NCBI GenBank assembly: GCA_035934555.1
Contig: DASYXT010000121.1
Span: 19,545 to 83,544, forward strand
Direction: 5' to 3'
Source: DASYXT01 sp035934555
GTDB taxonomy: Bacteria; Verrucomicrobiota; Verrucomicrobiia; Limisphaerales; UBA8199
Length of the DNA: 64,000 nt
Below are positions 52,171-60,810 of this stretch, one piece after another (positions within the stretch are counted from its first letter, which is position 1; every line of letters begins with the position of its first letter). The notes below the pieces were generated by a model. It ran no database searches and was not told the DNA's origin. It worked only from the letters and a program-made list of their open reading frames with translations. Position numbers and translations under genes: made by a program.

Positions 52171-52941
52171 ATGGAAAACAATAATCATCACAGCAGGGAA
52201 CTTGACGGGAAGGTGTGCTTGATCACCGGCGGGAGCCGGGGAATTGGTCGAGCCATCGTGCAGGCAATGGCGCACGCCGGGGCGAATGTGGCGTTTACAT
52301 TTCAGACCTCGGCCAGTCAGGCCGAGGAGTTGGCACGCACCATTCGCGAAGAGAAGCAAGTGCGTTGTGAGGCTTATCAGGCGAACGTGGCTTCGGCTGA
52401 GGAGATGCAGGAGGTGATTCGGAAAGTGCTGGTGGAGTTCGGGCCGATTACCATTCTGGTGAACAATGCCGGCATCACACGGGACAAAAGCTTTTTGAAA
52501 ATGACCCGCTCGATGTGGGACGAGGTGATGCGGGTCAATCTCGACGGGGTGTTTTGCACCACGCAATTGGTCGCGCAGGACATGGTCGGCGCCGGGTGGG
52601 GCCGGATCATCAATATCTCCTCGGTGGTGGGCCAAACGGGCAACTTTGGGCAGGCGAATTACGCGGCGACGAAAGGGGCGATCATTTCGTTTACGGAAAG
52701 TCTCGCGCGCGAGTTGGCCCGCAAGGGCATCACGGTCAACGCGGTGGCTCCGGGCTTTATCGAGACAGACATGGTGAGCGGCATGCCGGAGACCGCGTTG
52801 AGCCAGGTCAAAGCAATGACGCCGATGGGCCGCTTGGGCAAACCGGAAGAGATCGCCAATGCGGTGGTATTCCTGGCCAGTCCGAGGGCTAGCTATGTCA
52901 CGGGGCAGGTCCTGGGCGTCAATGGTGGGATGTACATGTGA
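52171..52941 (+). CDS. 3-oxoacyl-ACP / acetoacetyl-CoA reductase-like SDR (FabG/PhaB type)
   Basis: 256 residues. KVCLITGGSRGIGRAIVQAM binds NADPH; ILVNNAGITRDKSFLKM, INISSVVGQTGNFGQANYAA and TK supply Asn, Ser, Tyr and Lys of the catalytic tetrad; the C-terminus has PEEIANAVVFLASPRASYVT then GQVLGVNGGMYM, the FabG/PhaB ending. FKMTRSMWDEVMRVNLDGVF is nearer to PhaB than to most FabG, but the two cannot be separated reliably by eye. The start at 52171 follows GGAAGGCAAGG; an ATG at 52156 is also possible. Close to phaR and phasin, so a role in making 3-hydroxyacyl-CoA for PHA is likely. No PHA synthase or thiolase gene is in the window. Confidence 0.9.
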   Translation: MENNNHHSRELDGKVCLITGGSRGIGRAIVQAMAHAGANVAFTFQTSASQAEELARTIREEKQVRCEAYQANVASAEEMQEVIRKVLVEFGPITILVNNAGITRDKSFLKMTRSMWDEVMRVNLDGVFCTTQLVAQDMVGAGWGRIINISSVVGQTGNFGQANYAATKGAIISFTESLARELARKGITVNAVAPGFIETDMVSGMPETALSQVKAMTPMGRLGKPEEIANAVVFLASPRASYVTGQVLGVNGGMYM

Positions 52942-53176
52942 GGGAAGGCAAATACCCCATTGGCTGGCAGGCTGAGCCGAGGAAGATTCAGGATGTTAGG
53001 TACACTTCATAGAGCGCAGCAAGGTTGGCTGCGCAGCCCGGGGCGGTCCGGTAACGTGCCGCCCCCAATTTGTAAGGGATGGGGGAGACCGCCGGTAGGG
53101 TTCTACGACCCGGACAGTGGGAGGGTGGAGGAGCGTGCGCAAGGATGTCAGGCAACCTGAGGAGCAGAAGTCGAAT

Positions 53177-53317
53177 ATGCTAGCAATGGCAAGGGCGGTG
53201 GTGCGTGGCGTATTGGCCGTGGTTGTTTTTGCGGTGGCGTGTCCGGCGCTGGCAGCCATTTCGTTGGTGGCCATGTATTCCGACCGGCGGTTAGCGCTCG
53301 AACAGGCCGTTGAATAG
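53177..53317 (+). CDS. Small membrane or secreted peptide
   Basis: A 46-residue frame: MLAMARAVVRGVLAVVVFAV, then ACPALAAISLVAMYSDRR. The hydrophobic core followed by ALA resembles a signal peptide or a single membrane helix. GAGGAG lies 12 nt upstream. It precedes the GH78 gene on the same strand by 60 bp. Function unknown. Confidence 0.4.
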   Translation: MLAMARAVVRGVLAVVVFAVACPALAAISLVAMYSDRRLALEQAVE

Positions 53318-53377
53318 GCCGCTGTGGCTTTTAATGGTTGATTGGCCGCGGGTTGGCCGCTTAGCTGGTTGCTGGTG

Positions 53378-56300
53378 ATGAACCGGCAAAATGATTTAGG
53401 CCTTGTTGCTGCGCCGCAGCGTTTGGGCTTTCCTTTAGGCGAGAGCAGGTTTCTTTTCAATCTTCGCAAGCTGACCCTCGAGTTCCTTTGGTTGGCAGCA
53501 GTGCTGGCTGCGCTGTCATTGACGGCCAGGCCGGCCTCGCTCCAGATCACCGAGTTGCGTTGCGAGTACCGGCAGGAGCCATTGGGCTTGGATGAAGTCC
53601 ACCCACGTTTGAGTTGGATTCTCGAACCGACCCGCCGTGCTCGTCGCGGCCAGCGCCAAACGGCATTTGAGGTTCTGGTTGCCACAACCCCGGCGCTGCT
53701 GCGCGCGGGCGCTGCAGATTTGTGGGACAGCGGCCGCGTTAATTCCGATCAATCCATCCAGGTTCGATACGGCGGGGCTGAGCTGCGTTCATCCCAGCAG
53801 TGTTACTGGTCAGTGCGAGTCTGGGATGAAGCGGGCCGGCCGACGGGGTGGAGCCCGCCGGCGCATTGGAGTATGGGGCTGCTGGGCCAGGCCGACTGGC
53901 GCGGCAAGTGGATCGGGCTCGACGGTCCCGAGCCGGAGAACACCTTACACGGGACTTTTTGGGTTTGGTTTCCGGAGGGTCATCCGGAAGTCTCCGCGCC
54001 AATTGGAACACGCTTTTTCCGACGCAGTTTTGAGCTGCCACCTGGGCGCAAGCCGAAGTCGGCCCGCTGGCTGGTCACGGGAGACAACGAGTTCCGTGCG
54101 TTTGTGAACGGAACCGAGGTTGGCAGTGGCAATAATTTCAGCGCTGCGCTCGGACTCGATGTCCTGTCCCGCCTGCATCCCGGTAAGAACCTGCTGGGAG
54201 CGGCAGTGAAGAATGTTGGCAGCACGCCAAATCCGGCAGGATTTGTCGGCCTGCTGCAGGTTGAGTTTGAGGCTGGTGAGCCGTTGTTAGTGCCAACGGA
54301 TGATACCTGGCGAACCTCGGCCGAAAAGTTGGCTGATTGGGAGAAGCCGGACTACGACGATTCGACCTGGCTGGCGGCTCGGAAGCTGGGGCCGGTAGGC
54401 ATGATGCCGTGGGGTCAAATCGGCGGACCGGAAGCGCGGCGGTTGGCTGCCCGCTGGTTGCGCAAGGAGTTTGGCGTCGCTAAGGGCTTGCGACGGGCGA
54501 CGGCGTATATCGCTGGCGTGGGTCTTTCTGAGCTTTACCTCAACGGCGAGAAGGCGGGCGACGCCGTGCTTTCACCGGGGCTTACCGATTACAACAAGCG
54601 GGTTTTTTATGTCACTTACGATGTGACCCGGCAGGTGCACCTGGGCAAAAATGCGATGGGCGTGGTGCTCGGCAATGGCCGTTTCTTCGCACCACGCGGG
54701 AAGATACCCACTGCCACCCGCACTTTTGGTTTCCCCAAATTGCTTCTGCAATTGCGATTGGAATACGACGACGGCTCGGTCAAGTGGGTGGTAAGCGATT
54801 CAAGCTGGCAAGTGACCGCCGACGGCCCCATCCGCGCTAATAACGAATACGATGGCGAGGAGTACGACGCCCGCTTGGAAATGCCGGGCTGGAACCGGGT
54901 CGGGTTTGACGATGTCGATTGGAGCAACGCACCGCTGGTCAGTGCCCCGCAAGGAGAACTCACGGCCCAGTCGCTCGAACCTATCCGCGTGACACAAACG
55001 GTGCGGCCCCTATCCATGACTCAGATTCAGCCGGGCGTTTGGATATTTGATATGGGCCAGAACCTGGTGGGCTGGTGCCGGCTTCGGGTCTCGGGGCCAC
55101 GCGGCACGGTGGTCCGATTGCGTCACGCCGAGACGCTGGGACCGGACGGAGGTCTGTACGTCGCGAATCTGCGCTCGGCCAAAGCGACCGATACTTACAC
55201 TCTTAAGGGCCAAGGCCGGGAAGTCTATGAGCCGCGCTTTACGTATCACGGGTTCCGGTATGTGGAGGTGACGGGATTCCCCGGGCGCCCACGTTTGGAG
55301 AACCTGGAAGCTCGCGTGGTGCAGGATGACCTCGAGTCAACCGGTGACTTCGCCTGCGCAGATGAGTTGTTGAATCGAATTTACCGCAACATCCGCTGGG
55401 GTGTTCGGGGCAATTACCGCAGCATTCCGACCGACTGCCCGCAACGCGATGAGCGCCAGGGCTGGCTCGGAGACCGCTCGGCGGAATCCAAAGGCGAAAC
55501 GTATCTGTTCAATACCGCTGCGCTCTACGGCAAATGGCTGCAGGACATGGCCGATGGGCAGAAGGATGACGGTAGCGTGCCGGATGTTTGCCCGGCGTAT
55601 TGGCCGTTTTATTCGGATAATGTCACGTGGCCCAGCAGCACGGTGCTCATCCCGGAAGCGCTGTTGGAACAGTTTGGCGATAGCGAGGTGGTCGCACGGC
55701 ACTATCCCAGCGCCAAGCGTTGGATGGATCACATGAGCGGCTTTGTTACCAATGGGCTCATCAGCCGTGATTCGTATGGTGACTGGTGCGTGCCACCGGA
55801 CGATCCCAAGCAAATTCATTCCGACGATCCGAAAAAGAAGACTAACCCCGGGTTGCTGGCGAGCGCCTACTTTTATGAAGACGCGGTCTTAATGGCGGGT
55901 TACGCCAGACAATTGGGGAAAGCGGAAGATGCCGGACATTTTGAGCATTTGGCCGAAACCCTTAAGGCCACGTTCAACAGTTCGTTCCTGGATGAGGAAC
56001 ATGGTCAGTATGACAATGGTTCACAGACCTCCTGTGTACTGCCGCTGGCTTTTGGATTGGTGCCTGAGAGCCAGCGGGGGCGGGTATTCCAACATTTGCT
56101 TGACAAGCTCGAGCAGGAAAGTCATGGCCACATTGGCACCGGTTTAATCGGTGGCCAATGGCTGATGCGCGTGCTTTCAGACAACGGCCGCGCGGATGTT
56201 GCATTGCAGTTGGCGACGCAGCGGACCTATCCCAGTTGGGGGTACATGGTCCAGAAGGGGGCGACGACCATCTGGGAGTTGTGGAACGGGGATACTGCGG

Positions 56301-56710
56301 ACCCGGCGATGAACTCAGGCAATCACGTGATGCTGGTCGGGGACCTGGGCGTCTGGTTGTTCGAGTATCTGGCTGGGATTCGGCCAGACCCGTCTCAGCC
56401 TGGCTTTAAGCATATAGTGCTGCGGCCAGAGACAGCGTGTGGCCTTGCTTGGGTTCGGGCAACGCATAGCTCGCCTTATGGCCTGATCGCGAGCGAATGG
56501 AAGAAGGACGGCGCAAAATTGCACTGGCACATCCGCGTGCCGGTGAACACCACAGCGACCATTTGCGTCCCGGCGAGCTCCGCCGCGACTGTGTTCGAGA
56601 GTGGCCGCTCAGCCCAGCGGGCTCGCGGCCTCACCTATCAAGCTTTTGAAAACGGACGGGCTGTGTTCGAGGCGCAACCGGGTGTGTTCGATTTCGAAAG
56701 CACCCCTTGA
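53378..56710 (+). CDS. Secreted alpha-L-rhamnosidase, GH78
   Basis: An 1110-residue enzyme with an N-terminal hydrophobic signal after a long leader (TLEFLWLAAVLAALSLTA). Domains: N-terminal fibronectin-like (PRLSWILEPTRRARRGQRQT), beta-sandwich domains with LYLNGEKAGDAVLSPGLTDY and NEYDGEEYDARLEMPGW, then an (alpha/alpha)6 catalytic barrel. GH78 motifs are present: DCPQRDERQGWLGD (Asp686, Asp691, Glu692, Asp699) and TTIWELWNGD with the probable general base Glu967. It releases terminal alpha-L-rhamnose from plant glycans or flavonoid glycosides. The start is uncertain: a TTG at 53342 would extend it by 12 residues. It is not next to the GH127 gene, but both target plant-type sugars. Confidence 0.93.
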   Translation: MNRQNDLGLVAAPQRLGFPLGESRFLFNLRKLTLEFLWLAAVLAALSLTARPASLQITELRCEYRQEPLGLDEVHPRLSWILEPTRRARRGQRQTAFEVLVATTPALLRAGAADLWDSGRVNSDQSIQVRYGGAELRSSQQCYWSVRVWDEAGRPTGWSPPAHWSMGLLGQADWRGKWIGLDGPEPENTLHGTFWVWFPEGHPEVSAPIGTRFFRRSFELPPGRKPKSARWLVTGDNEFRAFVNGTEVGSGNNFSAALGLDVLSRLHPGKNLLGAAVKNVGSTPNPAGFVGLLQVEFEAGEPLLVPTDDTWRTSAEKLADWEKPDYDDSTWLAARKLGPVGMMPWGQIGGPEARRLAARWLRKEFGVAKGLRRATAYIAGVGLSELYLNGEKAGDAVLSPGLTDYNKRVFYVTYDVTRQVHLGKNAMGVVLGNGRFFAPRGKIPTATRTFGFPKLLLQLRLEYDDGSVKWVVSDSSWQVTADGPIRANNEYDGEEYDARLEMPGWNRVGFDDVDWSNAPLVSAPQGELTAQSLEPIRVTQTVRPLSMTQIQPGVWIFDMGQNLVGWCRLRVSGPRGTVVRLRHAETLGPDGGLYVANLRSAKATDTYTLKGQGREVYEPRFTYHGFRYVEVTGFPGRPRLENLEARVVQDDLESTGDFACADELLNRIYRNIRWGVRGNYRSIPTDCPQRDERQGWLGDRSAESKGETYLFNTAALYGKWLQDMADGQKDDGSVPDVCPAYWPFYSDNVTWPSSTVLIPEALLEQFGDSEVVARHYPSAKRWMDHMSGFVTNGLISRDSYGDWCVPPDDPKQIHSDDPKKKTNPGLLASAYFYEDAVLMAGYARQLGKAEDAGHFEHLAETLKATFNSSFLDEEHGQYDNGSQTSCVLPLAFGLVPESQRGRVFQHLLDKLEQESHGHIGTGLIGGQWLMRVLSDNGRADVALQLATQRTYPSWGYMVQKGATTIWELWNGDTADPAMNSGNHVMLVGDLGVWLFEYLAGIRPDPSQPGFKHIVLRPETACGLAWVRATHSSPYGLIASEWKKDGAKLHWHIRVPVNTTATICVPASSAATVFESGRSAQRARGLTYQAFENGRAVFEAQPGVFDFESTP

Positions 56711-56804
56711 TTGAGTGGCTGTGAGGTGTGGCGTCGCCGATTTCGGCTGCCAATGCGCGCGGGATCGTGCCGCGCCACCATCGTCGGTGATTGGCCGAAG
56801 CTGG

Positions 56805-58085
56805 TTATTCAAGCCGCTGGCGGATAAAGTCCACGTACGCCCGGTGAAGGTCGTTATCTTCGGAGAATTCAGCAATGGCGGCCGCGGAAAAGGCGGCGCG
56901 CCATCGCTCATTCTGACCGTTTGCCACGAGCGCAGCGAACCCAGCCGCAAAATCAGGGCGCAGCTCCAGTGAATCGTCCAAGGCGAGCGCGGCGGAGTGT
57001 TGCTCAACAAATGGCCGGTAATAGGGGCACGCCCAGGTGGTTAACAAGGGCAGGCCCGCCGCCAGGTACTCCCCGAGTTTGGCTGAAGTGACCACCCGGT
57101 TCATCATATGGTTGTGCCGTAGAAACAAACCGATGTCTGCCGCCGACAGGAACCCTGCGATATCGCTCGGAGAAACTCCCATCAGACGCGTCACTGCTTC
57201 AATTCCGGCCCGGGCGATCGACTCGCGAGCCTGGGCATGGCCATCCGAATGAACCAGCGCCAGCAACCGCACCGGCAGGCGCCGCTCGCTTAATTGCGCG
57301 ACGAATGCGCACACGCTATCAAACCGCTGCCAAGGCATGCTCACGCTGCCGGAATAAACCAGTAGGATGTCCTCGCCCAGGCCCAACTCCGCCCGCAGCC
57401 TGGCGCGCGCGTCTGCGGCAAAACGCAGCCGCGCCGGGTCGAAGAAAGTCGGCAGCGCTAGCGAAGCCAGAGGCGATTGCAGGCGTCGTTCCCACAGCGA
57501 GCGGTGCTCCGGGGTGACAAGAATGGCGCCGTCGGCGCGTTGTAATTGATTCCCTTCCTTGGAAATGATGTAGTCGTAGGTTGGTTTGAACTCCGGCGGC
57601 GGCACATCTGCGGGCGCCAGGTGGTGCTCGCAGCACCAGCGGTACAAGCACTCCGAGGCGATGTCGCCCTCATGCTCGATTAGGCAGCGCAACCGGTTGC
57701 CCAGACCACGCATCTGTTTGAGTTTGAGCAGCGGCTCGGCCTCAACCAAAAGCACCTGAACGAGCACGCGTCGATATACCAGCAAACGCGACAGAAAAAA
57801 GCGCCGCACGGCAGTGGGGATTGCTTCAGGCGTGGGAACGATCACAACCCGGCGCAAAGGGCCGACGGCCGCGGCCTGGTATTCTGCTTGCCGCGCCAGA
57901 TACATTTGGCGCGGAACAAAAGATAACAACGAGGCGCGCAATCCAGCCTGGCGCAATGCCAGCACCTTGCGCCGGTGGATATGGTCGTGCTTCAGGAAAT
58001 CCGGGCGGGTGAGATAATAAAAGTGGTGTCGCGGCAGACGCGGCGTTTGCGTGCTCGACTTGGAATAACGGCCACCCGTCTGCAT
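56805..58085 (-). CDS. GT-B fold glycosyltransferase
   Basis: 426 residues. The C-terminal half has the GT4-type nucleotide-binding fold: ILLVYSGSVSMPWQRFDSVC, DIAGFLSAADIGLFLRHNHM and the conserved donor-binding stretch SAKLGEYLAAGLPLLTT with the Glu. The N-terminal half (HHFYYLTRPDFLKHDHIHRR, then LIEHEGDIASECLYRW) would bind the acceptor. The sugar and acceptor are unknown. Its ATG directly follows the TGA of the methyltransferase gene, so translation is probably coupled. Confidence 0.85.
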   Translation of the reverse strand: MQTGGRYSKSSTQTPRLPRHHFYYLTRPDFLKHDHIHRRKVLALRQAGLRASLLSFVPRQMYLARQAEYQAAAVGPLRRVVIVPTPEAIPTAVRRFFLSRLLVYRRVLVQVLLVEAEPLLKLKQMRGLGNRLRCLIEHEGDIASECLYRWCCEHHLAPADVPPPEFKPTYDYIISKEGNQLQRADGAILVTPEHRSLWERRLQSPLASLALPTFFDPARLRFAADARARLRAELGLGEDILLVYSGSVSMPWQRFDSVCAFVAQLSERRLPVRLLALVHSDGHAQARESIARAGIEAVTRLMGVSPSDIAGFLSAADIGLFLRHNHMMNRVVTSAKLGEYLAAGLPLLTTWACPYYRPFVEQHSAALALDDSLELRPDFAAGFAALVANGQNERWRAAFSAAAIAEFSEDNDLHRAYVDFIRQRLE

Positions 58086-58787
58086 TCAGTGGCGTACCTC
58101 CTGGGCGCTCTGGGGATGCAGCCAGGCCCGCCAACCCTGGTGATTGTCCGGACAGAACGTCGCAGGAAGCTTGTGCAGACGCCGGTTCAAATCGCGCAGG
58201 GGCGCTTTAGAAAGCTGCTGGCCATTCCACAGCACGCCTACGTGAGGGTTCAAACCGGTAACTCTGAAACTGCGGCGAAAGGGCAGGGCGGCGAGCCGGT
58301 AATCCACGATTTCAAAATCATGAATGACGACCACGGGTTGCTGGGGCCTCATGGACGCGAGCGTCGCAATGGTTTGGCAGCGATCTTCAACGCACCGCGA
58401 ATCATCCAGGAAAATCAGATCGTAATCTTCTGGATTTTCCGCGGCCAGTGCCTTAGCCATCAGCCCACTTACGGTCCGCAAATTCAGCCGGGGGTCGCCT
58501 CGAGCCAGCTCCTTGACGCGCTCGGCCCAGCGTGGATCATTTTCCAAGGACACGATTTGTTCAAGGTCCGCGAAACAACTGCGGTCCAGAAAGGCCAGGG
58601 TGCTGAATTCCCCGCAGCCCACCTCCAGGACGCGCAGGATGGGTCGCTGCGTAGCGACCTCCAGAAGGACGGGCAGATGAGTCGTGTATGGCTTGGCCCA
58701 GCGCGGGAGCAGCGGCGCCAGGTGTTTCTCGCTGAACTTCCAGTACCTGAGTCGAGCGCGTGCCAGCCAGGGCAGGCCGTTTTGCAT
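58086..58787 (-). CDS. Class I SAM-dependent methyltransferase-like protein
   Basis: 233 residues from the ATG at 58787. Motif I is ILRVLEVGCGEFSTLAFLDR, followed by an acidic residue at the end of strand 2 (IVSLENDPRWAERV) and strand 4 with YDLIFLDDSRCVEDRC. VVVIHDFEIVDYRLAALPF follows. The layout resembles the Methyltransf_24 group, which often acts on sugars or O-linked groups. It abuts the glycosyltransferase gene end to end. The longer upstream frame to 59177 conflicts with the 58883-59257 gene and is not used. Substrate unknown. Confidence 0.82.
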   Translation of the reverse strand: MQNGLPWLARARLRYWKFSEKHLAPLLPRWAKPYTTHLPVLLEVATQRPILRVLEVGCGEFSTLAFLDRSCFADLEQIVSLENDPRWAERVKELARGDPRLNLRTVSGLMAKALAAENPEDYDLIFLDDSRCVEDRCQTIATLASMRPQQPVVVIHDFEIVDYRLAALPFRRSFRVTGLNPHVGVLWNGQQLSKAPLRDLNRRLHKLPATFCPDNHQGWRAWLHPQSAQEVRH

Positions 58788-58882
58788 AATTTGGTGCAGG
58801 AGATGTTTGCTCTCTACGTCAAATCTGCTCTTTGCGTGCTGTTTCGGAAAGCCGAAACTGCGTCTTGACGGCGGATGCGGCG

Positions 58883-59257
58883 CTAAAAGGCAAGGTTTTC
58901 CTGCCGCACCAGCACCGCGAGGAAAATGCGGCGGACGGTATTTTGCTGAGAGCAAGGCAGGTTTTGCCAGCCCGCGGAGGCGAAGAGCGCGTCGCACGCA
59001 ACCATGAATTCCAGTTCGAGGTGAGTGCGAATTGGTTCGTGAGCCGGCGTCAGCGTAGTGGCGTAAGCGCCACGCCCATTTAACGCCAGATTGCACACCG
59101 TCGCGCGGAACGACGCATCCTGCAGCAGGATGAGTTCGTTGCGGTCGAGCTTCTCGCCCAACCCGAGTTTCGTGCACACCAACGCGAAATTATTCTCGAA
59201 GCAACCCGCCGGGGCGCCCGCCAGCGTATTCAGATATGCCTGCCCGTGATTCGTCAT
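58883..59257 (-). CDS. Hypothetical protein, start uncertain
   Basis: A 124-residue frame from the first ATG (MTNHGQAYLNTLAGAPAGCF, then ENNFALVCTKLGLGEKLDRN and HLELEFMVACDALFASAGW). The same frame continues about 90 bases upstream with protein-like wording (VILDIETSDYPRFRDLAYRN, then IVFVKQ) but no ATG, GTG or TTG before a stop near 59377. Either the start codon is unusual, or the 5' part of the gene has been lost where it meets the M20 gene. No domain recognised. It lies between the M20 peptidase and methyltransferase genes on the same strand. Confidence 0.5.
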   Translation of the reverse strand: MTNHGQAYLNTLAGAPAGCFENNFALVCTKLGLGEKLDRNELILLQDASFRATVCNLALNGRGAYATTLTPAHEPIRTHLELEFMVACDALFASAGWQNLPCSQQNTVRRIFLAVLVRQENLAF

Positions 59258-59363
59258 CTGTTTTACGAAGACAATGTTTCTATACGCTAGATCGCGGAAG
59301 CGAGGGTAATCGGATGTTTCAATATCGAGTATAACTGGCGTGAATGGAACCCCTGCGTGCGGC

Positions 59364-60593
59364 CTACTCCGCGGCTACCAGCTTCTGAATAGCGAGCGCG
59401 TTCAGCACCGCTTTAGGCACAAACGAACTTCGCAGAATAAATTCCGGCAGCTTCGCGCCGTCGGGGCTTCGTTCCGAGCAGTGATCATTATCGCCCCAGG
59501 GGCCAAGTCCATCGAGCGTCGGCGCTGCATCCCAAAGCAGGTTGCCGTCGCTGAGGCCACCGCGGGTCTCGGGCGCGAGCGGTTGCCGCAGTTCTTCGGC
59601 CGTGGTTCGCCAGATTCCGAACAGGCGGTCGGTGGCGGGATTCCGAGGCCAGGGCCGGCATTCGGAGGTGATCGCCACTTTGACTTCGCAGCGAAAACCG
59701 TCAGCGGGGCTGCTGACTTGGCCCGGACCGCCGAGTGCCAGAAGGGCCTGGCGCGCGGTGGCATACACCTTTGGATCGAAAGCGCGGAACTCACCTTCGG
59801 CGATGGCCTCGTGGGGCACGCGATTCAGAACGGTGCCGCCGGCGACAGTTCCTACGTTGAACGTCAACTCGCTGGAATAGTCGGTAAGCGCCGCAACTTC
59901 TTGCAGCGTTTGGCTCAATTGGACAATCGCGTTGGCGCCATGCGGATGTTTGCCGCCGGCATGCGCGCCGCGGCCATGTGCGGTAATGCGCCAACTGGCG
60001 CGGCCCTTCCGGGCGACCACTAACGCGCTGCTGCTCCCCGCGCGCCCTTCGGCTTCAAAGACCAGCGCCGCCAGAGTCTGCGCGTTGAACCGGGCACGAC
60101 AAACCTCGGCAAAATCAGGCGAAAAGCATTCCTCTGAAGAGTTCCAAATTAGCTTCCAGGTAATATCCTCGAAGCACGCCGGCGCGCAGGCGCGCAACGC
60201 TGACAGCACCAGCCACATCATGACCGTGCCGCCTTTGATGTCCTGTGTGCCTGGCCCAAAAATCCGGTCGCCTTCGACCAGCCAATGGAAATTGTTTCGC
60301 GCCTCTTCTTCCGGGGGAAAGACTGTATCGAGATGTGAAATCATTGCGAGGTTGCGGGCCGAGAGCCCGGTCCGAGTAAGCACCAGGTGCTTGCCCCAGG
60401 CGGGGTTGGTTGAAGGGACAAACTCCGCGGCAAAGCCCAAAGGAGCGAACGCTTCAGCCGTCAACTGACCCAGGCTGTTCACGCCTGCGGGATTGGCGGT
60501 GAAACTGTTGATGCCTACCATTTGCCGTAGCAGGTCCAAACCTGCCGGAAGTTGTCGTGCAATGGATTCGTGTAAGGCGGTTACGTCCTGCAT
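59364..60593 (-). CDS. M20-family metallopeptidase (carboxypeptidase G2 / ArgE / DapE-like)
   Basis: 409 residues. Zinc ligands and catalytic residues are in place: MISHLDTVFPP (His and Asp), FGPGTQDIKGGTVMM (bridging Asp), IWNSSEECFSPDF (Glu-Glu pair) and WGDNDHCSERSPDG near the C-terminus in the position of the last His. The dimerisation domain has GRGAHAGGKHPHGANAIVQL. It hydrolyses N-acyl amino acids or C-terminal amino acids in the cytoplasm. The exact substrate cannot be told. It starts a minus-strand cluster with the unknown, methyltransferase and glycosyltransferase genes, and is divergent from the S8 protease gene. Confidence 0.9.
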   Translation of the reverse strand: MQDVTALHESIARQLPAGLDLLRQMVGINSFTANPAGVNSLGQLTAEAFAPLGFAAEFVPSTNPAWGKHLVLTRTGLSARNLAMISHLDTVFPPEEEARNNFHWLVEGDRIFGPGTQDIKGGTVMMWLVLSALRACAPACFEDITWKLIWNSSEECFSPDFAEVCRARFNAQTLAALVFEAEGRAGSSSALVVARKGRASWRITAHGRGAHAGGKHPHGANAIVQLSQTLQEVAALTDYSSELTFNVGTVAGGTVLNRVPHEAIAEGEFRAFDPKVYATARQALLALGGPGQVSSPADGFRCEVKVAITSECRPWPRNPATDRLFGIWRTTAEELRQPLAPETRGGLSDGNLLWDAAPTLDGLGPWGDNDHCSERSPDGAKLPEFILRSSFVPKAVLNALAIQKLVAAE

Positions 60594-60810
60594 TGCTCCG
60601 AGGATGCCGAGGGAGTCGCTCCCTATTCAACCGAATTGTACACCTTTTTGCTTTACACGCGCCGCGGAAAGACTTTCACTTAAACCAGCGGTGGCGGGAA
60701 TCGGTCTTCTCAAAATTTTTCAGTCATCGCCGAGCCTTAAAGTTTTTCCTGGCAGTTATGGCAGTTACTCCGTCCATGCATTGGCGGAGGGGATTGAGGG
60801 GTCTGAACAA

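Noticed and set aside
58788..59177. N-terminal extension of the methyltransferase gene to 59177
   Set aside because: It overlaps the 58883-59257 frame, is Arg/Pro-rich and adds nothing to the methyltransferase fold.
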